Below, piece after piece: positions 53,623 to 63,115 of a DNA stretch of 64,000 nt (positions within the stretch are counted from its first letter, which is position 1; each line of letters opens with the position of its first letter). This DNA is from Takakia lepidozioides (taxonomy: Eukaryota > Streptophyta > Takakiopsida > Takakiales > Takakiaceae), in NCBI GenBank assembly GCA_030704615.1, contig CM060731.1, positions 49,970,001 through 50,034,000 of the forward strand, read 5' to 3'. The notes beneath the pieces were generated by a model. It searched no databases, had not been told where the DNA came from, and saw only the letters and a list, made by a program, of their open reading frames with translations. The translations under genes and the position numbers were made by a program.

Positions 53623-55620
53623 CTATGCTGCAACCTCTTGAGCAGTACTCCCTTCCTGCTCAGTCAATGACAAGGCCTCATCCTGCCCCATCATCTCATC
53701 ATTGAGAACCTCCTCAACCCGAGAAGAATCCCCAACCTCATCCATCACAGCGGCCTTGGCTGCCAACTCCCTCTGAACCTCGAGCACCTCCCACGTGTGC
53801 CATGGATGTCTATACCCCGTGGTCCTCACCGGCTCGCCCCCACTCGCTGCCTGTACCGTCTCGGTAGGCAGAGAGACCGTCAAGGGAAGTGCACTCCGCA
53901 CTCTACGTTGCTCAGCCATAGCCAAGCTGATAATCCAGGTCAAGCAATTGAGATCCATTGCTTGCCCCAACACCTGACGACGTGATGCCTCAGAAAGAGA
54001 AGGCACCGCCGTGGTCCCAATGGAAAACCCCATAGCCCGCTCTCGCTCGTCGGCATTGGGCTCCACTAACTGCTGCAACTGAGCATCCCACAGGAGGCCA
54101 GGTCCACCATCCCGAAAAGCATGGGATCCTGGGAAGCTGAGCAGTGTAGGTAATGTTGTTCGTGGTTGACCCACCCTGTTGACCACTGCCAAAGGCGAAC
54201 GGTCGTGGTGTCTCACACGTTGAGACTGCCTCCCTGTGTCCAAAATGCTATCCACTGTGAGGTGTGCTGGCCGCTCCACCCCATCAAATGCACGCTTGAG
54301 CAGTGCGGGTGGCATCAAGTTAGTCCACCATAGCCGTGGACGATGAGCCCGTGACCCCACTGCAGCTGCATCCAGCAACACTGCTGACCCAAGCCACGAC
54401 CGGACTTGATGCACACTGGCCATTACCCTGGCCCGAGAATCACCCATCAGTGGCACATTCTCCAAGATGTATGTGGGAGATACAGCTTGATGAAGCTGCA
54501 AGTAGCGCAAAATCCGCACCATCTCCCAAAACAGACCCGTCCTCGAGTCCCGCAATCCATTGCCATGCCCGGCTGATGAATACCCTTGGCAGGGCCAACC
54601 TGCCACTACCATATCAATGGAGCCAACCTGCACCCCCAGCAACGCAATGTCTGCTGGCAAGGCTTGCTGATATCCACGAACTGCAGACACCGGCAACAAC
54701 TCAGGGTACTGCCGCACCATCTGAGCAACATGGCGCAGTGAGACGCGTCGTGCAGTCTCATCCCTCTCCATATACAGGTAACGTCGAACTCGTACACCTG
54801 CCTGCAGCACTGCAGCCAATCCAGTGCTGATCCCGCCAAACAAGTCCAGAAGGCATATGCCTTCATCCGGGCACTGCCACACAAGAGGTGTGGTGTCCAA
54901 TGGCGACAACTGAGGGGGTCCTGGTGCAATCACCGCACTCTCCTCCTCTCTTGACGGTACAAAAGCGTCCACCCAAGCTTGTTGCACCCGTCTATCAGCA
55001 GCCTGCTGCAAATCCTTGCTCGTACCCCACAATGGAGTGTGAGCAACCATGGCAGGCAACTCCGCCGTACCATGCATGTCATCCTGCTCTGCTGGAGGTG
55101 GCACATCCTTTGCATGGGCATTGCCTTCCAGCAACTCTCCAGGCCAACTAACTGCAGCTGTAAAGGCGGTTAGTGTTGGCATCTTGCCCCGCTGGGCAAC
55201 CGCAATATCCCCAATGAATGTCACAGGGAGCTGTGCACGGCGACCATCCCCTGACTGCCATCCAGGCCTGTAGGATGCTGACTCCTCCCAAAAGTCCAGG
55301 GTAAAGCCCATGGGGTATAACACTGCCCCACCAACGAGAACATCGTAAGAGACCGCGTCTGTCACAATGGCCTTGGCTCGCATCACTGAGCCATCGATAG
55401 GATGATCCGGCTGCAGTCTAATGGCCAACTGATGCCGTGTCATGCCCCGAGCCTGCTCTGATCCTCCCAAAGATGTCTGTATCTGGAAAGGGCAAGGCTC
55501 CATATCCGCCTCCATGAGGCCCAAACCTGCAATAGCAGCTCTGCCCAACATCAGTGGCTGAGCTCCTGAGTCCAACAAGACCCAAAGTGGCCGGTACTTC
55601 TTGCCTGCCGGTCCATTCAA
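53623..55620 (-). CDS. gypsy-2 protease fused to a DNMT3-like cytosine-5 DNA methyltransferase
   Basis: One uninterrupted frame of 665 codons. Residues 10-140 are a retropepsin: WVLLDSGAQPLMLG (active Asp17) and SYDVLVGGAVLYPMGF. Residues 254-566 are a C5 methyltransferase: motif I LLDLFGGISTGLAAVLQAG (SAM site), motif II YMERD, motif IV VVAGWPCQGYSSAG (catalytic Cys344), motif VI YILENVPL, motif VIII-like SRAHRPRLWWTNL and motif X RRQVLGQAMDLNCL. The SRAHRPR and motif X forms resemble the DNMT3/DRM group. It would methylate cytosine in DNA. No frameshift falls in this domain, although flanking gag and pol have stops. RT follows in another frame. Confidence 0.93.
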   Translation of the reverse strand: MNGPAGKKYRPLWVLLDSGAQPLMLGRAAIAGLGLMEADMEPCPFQIQTSLGGSEQARGMTRHQLAIRLQPDHPIDGSVMRAKAIVTDAVSYDVLVGGAVLYPMGFTLDFWEESASYRPGWQSGDGRRAQLPVTFIGDIAVAQRGKMPTLTAFTAAVSWPGELLEGNAHAKDVPPPAEQDDMHGTAELPAMVAHTPLWGTSKDLQQAADRRVQQAWVDAFVPSREEESAVIAPGPPQLSPLDTTPLVWQCPDEGICLLDLFGGISTGLAAVLQAGVRVRRYLYMERDETARRVSLRHVAQMVRQYPELLPVSAVRGYQQALPADIALLGVQVGSIDMVVAGWPCQGYSSAGHGNGLRDSRTGLFWEMVRILRYLQLHQAVSPTYILENVPLMGDSRARVMASVHQVRSWLGSAVLLDAAAVGSRAHRPRLWWTNLMPPALLKRAFDGVERPAHLTVDSILDTGRQSQRVRHHDRSPLAVVNRVGQPRTTLPTLLSFPGSHAFRDGGPGLLWDAQLQQLVEPNADERERAMGFSIGTTAVPSLSEASRRQVLGQAMDLNCLTWIISLAMAEQRRVRSALPLTVSLPTETVQAASGGEPVRTTGYRHPWHTWEVLEVQRELAAKAAVMDEVGDSSRVEEVLNDEMMGQDEALSLTEQEGSTAQEVAA

Positions 55621-55757
55621 AGTGAAAATGCCTCCCTAGTTGTCTAACAAGAGAACTCCAGGTGTCACCATGGCGCGCTCAAAGGCTGGCCTAGCTGACA
55701 GCTCCGTCAACCTGGCAGCTGCAGCTTGCCATGGCGCAGCCGTGGCAGTCTTGACCC

Positions 55758-57797
55758 TCAAATCCGAGGATCCTCTGCCACTACACTTTCCACTAACTTC
55801 GCAGAAGATGAAGTGACATCCCCACTCTCACAGAGTGTTGCTGCTAGTCTGAACACTGCAGCTGGTCTCACCCCCGGCGTCGCAATCATTGTTGCCGAGA
55901 ACAGTGGGGCCTGACACACAGAGGTGGCTGCCCCCAACAACACACTGGCTGCACTAGCCTTGGCAGCAGGTGTCAGTGTTGCACGTGTAGCTCTCCCCAA
56001 TGGCATAGAAACCTCCGCCTCAGTAACAGTCGGGCAAGAACTAGGTGCCATGGATGGCGTTGACACTGTCTCCGCCAAGGTGAATGACTGAGGCAGCCTC
56101 GCCTGACGGCTTGCCTCCCCACATTGTGGATCCAACTCCACCTCTGCACCTCGTGGCTCAGGAACTCGTGCTGCTCCTCGAGTCACGGCTGCAGCAGACT
56201 CCACCTGCTCTAGTGGTAGTGCTGCTCCGCACATGAATCCCATGCCTCCCATATCTCCTCCCTCAGGAGCAGGAGGTGGACCATCCCGCCTGGGAGCCGG
56301 TACCGCCTGAGCTATAGCCATGGCAGCGAGCCTCTGCTCTAGCTGCTGAAGCCGATTGGCCATGCCTTGATCAACACCCTGACCTCCGCGTCCTTAGCCA
56401 TGTTGAGCTTGGCCTTGGCCTGCACCTCGTGCCCGACCACCTCGTCCTCTCTGGGCTGGTCCACCTCGCCCCCGGCCACCATTGTTCCCTTGGAACTGGC
56501 CTGGGCGCAACTCAGGATGCAAGTCATAACACTGGGCATCTCCATGCCCATACTTGCCACAATGCCCACACTGCAACTGTGCAGGTTGTGCTTGTGCCGG
56601 CCTTCTGCCATTCTCTGGGCAATCTCTCTTGACATAGGATCCTCCACATGTCCAACATATCACCCCTGGTTGTTGTTGGCCTGCAAAAGACACCACGGGC
56701 CTCTGCACCTGAGGTCCCCTATAAGCTCCATGGAACTTGGGCTGGGCAACCTTGCCCCCCTGACCACGTTGTTGGGCAGTCCCTTGTGCCTGTGGGCTGG
56801 CAGGTGCGCCTCGTGCAGGCATGTCCTTGCCAAATCCAATGGTAACAACTCACTCCTCCACCATGTTGAGCTCAATCCGCTCAACCAGCAGAAACACATC
56901 TGCTTATGTGGGTTGGGCTGCTTGTAACAGGGTTGCATCTCGCACCCTTCTCTTGAGCTCCTTGTCCAGAATTCCATACCAAAACTGGATTGCCTGAGCT
57001 TCAGTAACCCCTTGGGTCACACTTATCAAGCGCCTCATACGAGTGTACGCCTCTCGCAGGCTCTCACTGGGTTTACGCTGGAAGTCTTGCAAACTTCGCA
57101 ATTTCTCAGTCCGTACACCTTGGTAATTCCTCCGCAACTCCTGGAAGAACTCCACCACCGGGCTGAATCTAGGCACATATGTTGTAGTCGTGGGAGGATG
57201 AGTAGTAGCACCTTCTGCAGAAGTACTGGCACCACTTGTTCCACTACTAGTGCTAGTCGTGGGAGGTATTGGTGCTGATGCCGCCACTGGTCGCGTTGTT
57301 CCTCGAGTAATGGAGACGTAGTCAGGTGACCAATACATCCTCCACTCCTCAATTTCTGCTTCATGTCCTCGCCTGAACTCGTGGTAATTGTCCATAGGCG
57401 GGCCTTCCAAATGCTGGAACAGTCCCTTCCACGCCATGAATGGGATGAATAGCTGTGGATTGCGCATCTGCTGCAAATCACACCAGTTGTCAAACTCCTG
57501 GATAAAGTCATCCAACTCGATTGTGCCCACAGCTCCAGAGTACCTACGAGGCCCCTTGGTAGCTCCATACATCTCCTCCATGTCGTCCCACAACAATGGC
57601 GAATGAAACTGAACACCTGTTGATGAAGCCTCCGAGTCTGTGTCTGACTCTACAGTAGTTGAGGGTGGAGGTGAAGGTGGTCTGAACCGAATACCTCGTC
57701 TTGTGAACCCACTCTCACTGTTACTGCCTGTAGCCGTACTCCCCTCAAAACCCTTGGGTAACTCCGTGATGACACTCACAATGTGCACCTCTTCCAC
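55758..57797 (-). pseudogene. gypsy-2 Gag with zinc knuckle and Pro/Ala-rich linker, interrupted by stops
   Basis: One phase runs from about 57797 to 55758, broken by TAA (56904), TGA (about 56848) and TAA (56394). It holds Retrotrans_gag (FQELRRNYQGVRTEKLRSLQ and AIQFWYGILDKELKRRVRDA), then a degenerate knuckle CWTCGGSYVKRDC (His to Val) and a canonical CGHCGKYGHGDAQC, a Gly/Arg-rich stretch, and a long linker (MANRLQQLEQRLAAMAIAQA). The first frame begins with GTG at 57797 just after a TAG, so the true start is uncertain. Frame changes near 55760 before the protease. Confidence 0.88.
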
Positions 57798-57800
57798 GTG

Positions 57801-57816
57801 ATACTATAGGGCTCTA
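57801..57816 (-). promoter_or_regulatory. Candidate decayed primer site of gypsy-2
   Basis: On the minus strand TTAGTACTAGAGCC resembles TTGGTATCAGAGCC, the initiator-Met primer site, with several differences. It lies 10-15 bases before gag. No LTR pair could be matched to confirm it. Confidence 0.35.
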
Positions 57817-58317
57817 GTACTAATTCTAATAGTGACACGGGTGGGCACCTGTTGCAGTTTAAGGGTCAGATTCCAATGGCTCAGGGCACCTGCACCTGCA
57901 TCCACCGCAAGAACTCCTATGGTTGGCTGGTCATCAACCCAGCCTCACCATAGAAGAAACACTGGTGGTCTTGCTGGTCATCACTCCAGTCTCACCACCG
58001 ACAGCATACTCTAGGATTGACCGGTGATCAAATCCGGCCTAATCCCTATGAAAGCAAACGCCCACACAAAACCAACATGGCGCACAGTCAAGCATGCATG
58101 TGTTGGGGGGGATCCAAACGCAAGAAATCAAAACATCAACACCCCCACACCAAAATCCAGCTGCAATGCTGATCCTGCAGAATAGCCCAGCCCAAAACCC
58201 TGGACTGACTGGCCTCCACCAAGAGAGGCTTTGGCAACTACAAGTACAAGGTAATGAAAATAGTACAGAGATGGAGGGGAAGAATAGGAGCCCGACCAAG
58301 CAAGATCTAATCCTGAT
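57817..58317. other. Non-coding interval, possible remains of the gypsy-2 leader or 5' LTR
   Basis: Short internal duplications (GGCTGGTCATCAACCCAGCC and a variant 45 bases later) and a run of seven G at 58105. No repeat partner was found near 50400. Confidence 0.4.
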
Positions 58318-59067
58318 CTATGCTATCAACTGCCAGACTTCTCTCAAAGTGCCTCGCTCTGCATGATGGTAAGGTGTAGGAGGTATATCTATGTCCAGAA
58401 ACCTGCCACTAACCTTGTCCCAAGCTACAGTAGCTCGCTCTAACCAACCCTCCTCCTCTTTCTGCCAGGTAGAGACAAAGCAATACTCCCCTATCTCCCG
58501 CTCACTGAACACTAAAGAAAACAAAGGTAGGGTCTGATAGTCTCTCAACTCGAAAGCTTTGAGACGGTTGCGGGTGTCCTCATTGCGAATGACTGCATCT
58601 CCTTCACGCACAACAAACATATCATTGCTAATGAACCCCTGCTCGTGGTAGCCCTGTGCAGAGCGTATCCGGCTGCAACCATGTCTGATTGCACAAACTT
58701 GTGTAGCTCCTGCTCCTCTGCTCCAGTACACCACGGCCTTGTGGCTGAACACCTTGGTCCCCGGGGCTGTCTTTGGCTGTGTTCCAAGCCTAGCTTTCAC
58801 CCACTTTGGTATTTCACCTACAGCTGCAGAACTGCTGGCTCCAATAGAGTTCTGACTGTCCAAGGCGATATTGAGGCTCTCAATGCCAACTACAGTAGTC
58901 TGTTGTCTACTGCTAATGCCTGACTCCCAGTATGCAATCAACTCGTCTAACTGTTCTCCACTCAAATCAGTCTGAGTTCCTTGGGAAACATAAATCTTGT
59001 CCCCTTGTGTGCACAGGCTAAGAGATGAGACCTGCCCTTCAATTACGTCCTCATTTTCCCCAGCCAT
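58318..59067 (-). CDS. Hypothetical protein, 249 residues, upstream of gypsy-2 gag
   Basis: An uninterrupted ATG-started frame on the same strand as gypsy-2, ending about 520 bases before gag. The N-terminus is acidic (MAGENEDVIEG). The second half is mixed alpha/beta-like (KVFSHKAVVYWSRGAGATQV, FISNDMFVVREGDAVIRNED and YCFVSTWQKEEEGWLERATV). I recognise no family. It could be a gypsy-2 ORF before gag, as in gypsy-1, a piece of another element, or a host exon. A poly-T/A stretch at 59300-59350 lies just upstream. Confidence 0.5.
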   Translation of the reverse strand: MAGENEDVIEGQVSSLSLCTQGDKIYVSQGTQTDLSGEQLDELIAYWESGISSRQQTTVVGIESLNIALDSQNSIGASSSAAVGEIPKWVKARLGTQPKTAPGTKVFSHKAVVYWSRGAGATQVCAIRHGCSRIRSAQGYHEQGFISNDMFVVREGDAVIRNEDTRNRLKAFELRDYQTLPLFSLVFSEREIGEYCFVSTWQKEEEGWLERATVAWDKVSGRFLDIDIPPTPYHHAERGTLREVWQLIA

Positions 59068-59451
59068 ACAAGGAGTACATCCCCAGATTTATCTCTCATG
59101 TAGACCAGAACAGGTTCTAGAAACAGGATTGTGGGTCTTTCATGGCACACTCACACTCTAAAAATTCCATAGATTTCTAGCAGAGTCCCAAAAACAAAAA
59201 CCAGGTCTAAATAGGTAGATATCCCATTTCTGCAGCTATCCCCTCAAAAACTGAGTCAAACGGAGCTCATTTGACAAAGATATGACCAACCAGGCTCTTT
59301 AAACATAACACCAATTTTTTTTTATTTTTTTTTATTTTTTATTTTTTTTAACACCAAAACGTTCTCGCCATTACAACCTGTTCCCAGGTTATCTACGGGT
59401 TCCCGAGGCCGTTCCCCCCGACAGGACTTCGCCAGTGAGATTCATAGTCCC

Positions 59452-60117
59452 TTGGGAGGCATTGAACGGTCTTTAACCAGCCAAGGGATAGATCCGGCAC
59501 GGACTGTCAACTCAGCCTCTTCAGTGCAGGTGATTAGAGGATCTGTTGTTGCTGTCATGGAGGTGACAAATGAGACTCAAGGAGCAGATGGAGTAAATGG
59601 AAACACTGCCAAAATACTGGCTGCTGTAGTGACTTCCAATAGGCGACCAGCTGTGTCAGACTCCGAAGATGATGATTCAATCTCATGGTCAAGTTCAGGC
59701 AGCGAGGAGCATAACCGGAAAGAAAGAAGAAGTATCACAGATGAAGGAAAAGAACAGGTGAGTGTATCACGAGCATCTGCAGATGGCGTGGTTATGGACT
59801 CTCACCATCAGTTTGACCATTCTGGAAGTTCTGGGAGTTCTCTAAGGGATGCAGAGCTCCACTCTCAAGTGCCTGTGGCAGACACTGTATCAGAAGTGTA
59901 TTCATCTCCCAGCATAAACACACAGGGCTTTCTTGCTGGCGACATAGCTCCTGTTCCTCTACTCATAACTGAGACTGTCCGTTTTTCAAGTGCTGATAGT
60001 GGTCGTAGGGGGCGATTGGCAGGGGCTGCCGAACTGGGCATTAAGGAACTCTTCACATACTGTACAGATTGCGAAATGGTGCCAGCCACTTTGTTCATAA
60101 CGCCTTCCCCTTGCTGA
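59452..60117 (+). CDS. Hypothetical Ser-rich open frame, probably an exon or gene fragment
   Basis: 221 codons, rich in Ser, Asp and Glu (SDSEDDDSISWSSSGSEEHN) and without a known domain. The last part (from about 60030) lies antisense to a frame that looks coding on the other strand, so the real boundary is probably near 60030. Confidence 0.4.
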   Translation: MGGIERSLTSQGIDPARTVNSASSVQVIRGSVVAVMEVTNETQGADGVNGNTAKILAAVVTSNRRPAVSDSEDDDSISWSSSGSEEHNRKERRSITDEGKEQVSVSRASADGVVMDSHHQFDHSGSSGSSLRDAELHSQVPVADTVSEVYSSPSINTQGFLAGDIAPVPLLITETVRFSSADSGRRGRLAGAAELGIKELFTYCTDCEMVPATLFITPSPC

Positions 60118-60317
60118 GGCCTTGAAGTAGAAGTTGAATCAGTTGGGCTGCCTGTCAATTGACCCACTTGCTCCTTGAAGGCGTCCTTGGCCAACACTGC
60201 AGACTGCGTAAGGCTATCGCCTCGTTTCCCTTCGCTGATCAACCATCTCTCGCACTCATCTTCGCCAATTCTGTTGTACAAATTTGTGGTACACCACACT
60301 AGGCCTTCTTTGCGCAC
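60030..60317 (-). pseudogene. Gene fragment of uncertain family, possibly LEA-like
   Basis: The minus frame reads LAKDAFKEQVGQLTGS and then EGVMNKVAGTISQSVQYVKS, a Lys/Gln/Ala-rich helical pattern resembling late-embryogenesis-abundant proteins. No full domain is visible. Confidence 0.3.
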
Positions 60318-60363
60318 AAGCTTGCCATTGTTGGGATTTTAAGAGCAACCCACCTCGCACAAA

Positions 60364-60930
60364 ATGGCCGAAAATTTCCAAGATGCGTCATCCGAGACAC
60401 TCGAGGAGGCCGGTGACGCTGTGCAGCCTGTCAACGAGCAGCTCGGCCATTTGAAGCGAGGACAATGTGAAAACCGCAGCCGATGCGACACCGCTAACCA
60501 GGCTTTGGAGTCTTCCGGAGATGGAACCCGGAGCAGCATACACGAGGCACAAGGTGCTGCACTGCCAGCGGAAGACCAAGTCTCACAGAAGCTGAGCTTG
60601 GCGAAGGAGAAAGCCGGGGCCGGCATTCACGAGTTGAAGGCTGCTGCCCATAAACGTGCTCATGACCGTGTGGGAGGCCGTGCCTAGGAGGGCAAAGGAG
60701 CTCTGGAGCAAGGCTTGGCGACTGTGCAAGATGCACTGACGAAAGGGGCTACTGCCGTTTCAGAACGACTAGCATAGGTAAAAGACTCGGCCACCGACAA
60801 CACTGGTGAAGGAAACTACACTGTAAAAACAGTAGACCACCAAACGGGGGCCGAGACACATGACAAGCCAGGGCTGGTGCGTGATGTCCCTATTGACGTT
60901 GCGCATGAAAACGCAGACCAAAAGCCAACC
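60364..60930 (+). pseudogene. LEA-like gene fragment with stops
   Basis: ATG 60364 starts MAENFQDASSETLEEAGDAV. SQKLSLAKEKAGAGIHELKA and then HKRAHDRVGGRA follow, with a TAG at 60685. The frame continues EGKGALEQGLATVQDALTKG, then another TAG near 60774 and more Ala/Lys/Thr-rich sequence. Short amphipathic Ala/Lys/Glu repeats fit group-3 LEA (stress-protective, disordered) proteins. Two in-frame stops indicate a pseudogene; the family call is weak. Confidence 0.38.
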
Positions 60931-60984
60931 ACCCTTCTCCAGTCTTTTACTGGTGTCATCTCCCAAACCACCTTGTCTGTCAAA

Positions 60985-61250
<266 letters not shown>

Positions 61251-61329
61251 AGGGCCAGAGGGACTCCTGCCCCAAAATATATATTATAATAGTGCTAAAA
61301 CAAACATTGTATCTAGCTTAGCACCAGCA

Positions 61330-62800
61330 CACTAGATAACGGTCATCTCTCTCGAGTGATAAACAAGCTAAAGACACACACTCTCCACACAAGAAACAAC
61401 ATGAATCCATCGCTATCACTCTTAAAAACAGAAGTCGAGCCAGGGGCACCCCAAGCTATGGGGACTCCACCCCACAACAACCTACACTCCCATCATAAGC
61501 ACTCTCAGTCCTAAACGATGCAGGAGCTCGGTCGCGCAGGCTCAACTCGAGAGAGATGAGCTGCGCGACTGCCGCTCTCGTGAAGATAAGACGGGTCAGG
61601 TGTCAAACTAAACTTGACACCTGATTTAACACTTGACCTAAATCCAAATGTTAAATACAAACAACTAGCTTTATTCTAGCTAGTTTCACACTGTGCTTAT
61701 TTAACTTGACATGGTATTGACATTTCAACATACCAACCTCATACAAGTATTGGAATTTAGTCAGTCTGCACTATTTACATGATCCTAAGTATTTGTACTA
61801 TTCATGAATGCACATAGTAGGACATATCAAAGATGGTATAAATCTAGAGTCCAAAGTTCATCTCAAATCTGATATCAATTTGGCATTTCCCGGGAACCTT
61901 ATATCCGTTTGGTCCAATATCTATATATGTAATCTTAAGATTGTGAAGAAAATCAAAGATTTTTTCTCACACATTAGTACGTACTAAGATGAATAATTTA
62001 TATAGAAAATAACAAAGCAGTGAGTTATTGCAGTGGTAATGCAATTGATGCATCTTGCTATATATGCGTACTACATGGTCATACCACTAACAAGCGAGAA
62101 AAACTTTGTCACAAAGGTATGAATATGTGTCACTGCAAGAGAGAACACTCAGGTAGGATAGACAGCAATGTCGTTTTGAGTGGAGGCGGTAGGCGAGCCA
62201 AGTTATCGACATTAATTTTTGAATCCGAGACCAATTGGATAAGGTTTGACCTACCGGCGTGTATTGTTGAGAACCAGTCACAACCATATATATCATACCA
62301 ACAGTGGTCGCAACTGATTGATAAATATTCATCATAATAAACTACAACGCTCGAGAAGTCGCACATCACATCATAATTCTGAAACTAGCTAACTAGCTAG
62401 AGTTTATCTAGTTATTTATATTTTAATATTTGTGATTTGTTTAAACGTCAAATCACGTCTCAAATTATCTTGACACCTGGAAGGTCTTATTTTCACGCTT
62501 CTGGTCGTGAACCTCATCTCTCTCAAGTGATAAAACACCTACTCATACAAACTACTCATAAAATTCTATCACTCATATAATATGTCAAGGTTGGGCACCC
62601 CAAGCTATGGGAATCCGCCGCACAATAACACATGTCATCTCTCCATAAATACATTTAAACATAACACACAGAGAACTCGGTCACAAAAGCTCAATTAAAA
62701 AAAAATTAGTCTCGCAAACACAAACACAAACACAAAGGGATGTAAGACCTTAGTTTGATACCTGATTTAGTATGTCAAATCATGTAGACGATACGTGTCA
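61330..62800. repeat. Two diverged copies of a 250-300 bp segment
   Basis: 61345-61640 and 62505-62790 share CATCTCTCTCGAGTGATAAA-type, GGCACCCCAAGCTATGGG, AACTCGGTCAC/GAGCTCGGTCGC and TTGACACCTGATTTA/TTGATACCTGATTTA blocks in the same order and orientation. No ORF of note lies between, apart from a 105-codon frame at 62020-62337 without known motifs. Confidence 0.6.
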
Positions 62801-63115
62801 CATCCGGGGGCTCACACGTTTCATGGAGACGCCTCTCCATGTAGGCACTTTGCTCTAGTGATGCAGTCGTACCTCAGTCATAACATTCAATCCTGTAGTC
62901 ATATATTTATGACTACATCACGAAACCCTCCATCACTAAGCGTCGATGGCAAGTGTCACGTCCTTAGTGATGACCATGACTTCGCACTTATCACTCCGTA
63001 GTGATGGTAGAATTGACATAGTTTTTTTCACTGCAGAGTGAGGTAGCCATAAAAGCATTTGTCATTGCAAATGCAGTGATATCCGTAGTCATAAAACGTT
63101 GATCTATAGTAGTTT
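62790..63115. mobile_element. Right end of a second CACTA-family element
   Basis: From CGTGTCACATCCGG (62795) through GACGCCTCTCCATG, TTTTTTTCACTGCAGAGTGA and GTAGTCATAAAACGTTGATC to TATAGTAGT, the order of words parallels 15540-15846 of the CACTA element. The terminal bases are altered (GTAGT in place of GTAGTG). No left end was found in the window. Confidence 0.6.

Noticed and set aside
58039-58299. Minus-strand Cys/Trp-rich ORF
   Set aside because: It is short, has no domain, and lies in the interval between the unknown ORF and gag, where LTR or leader remains are more likely.
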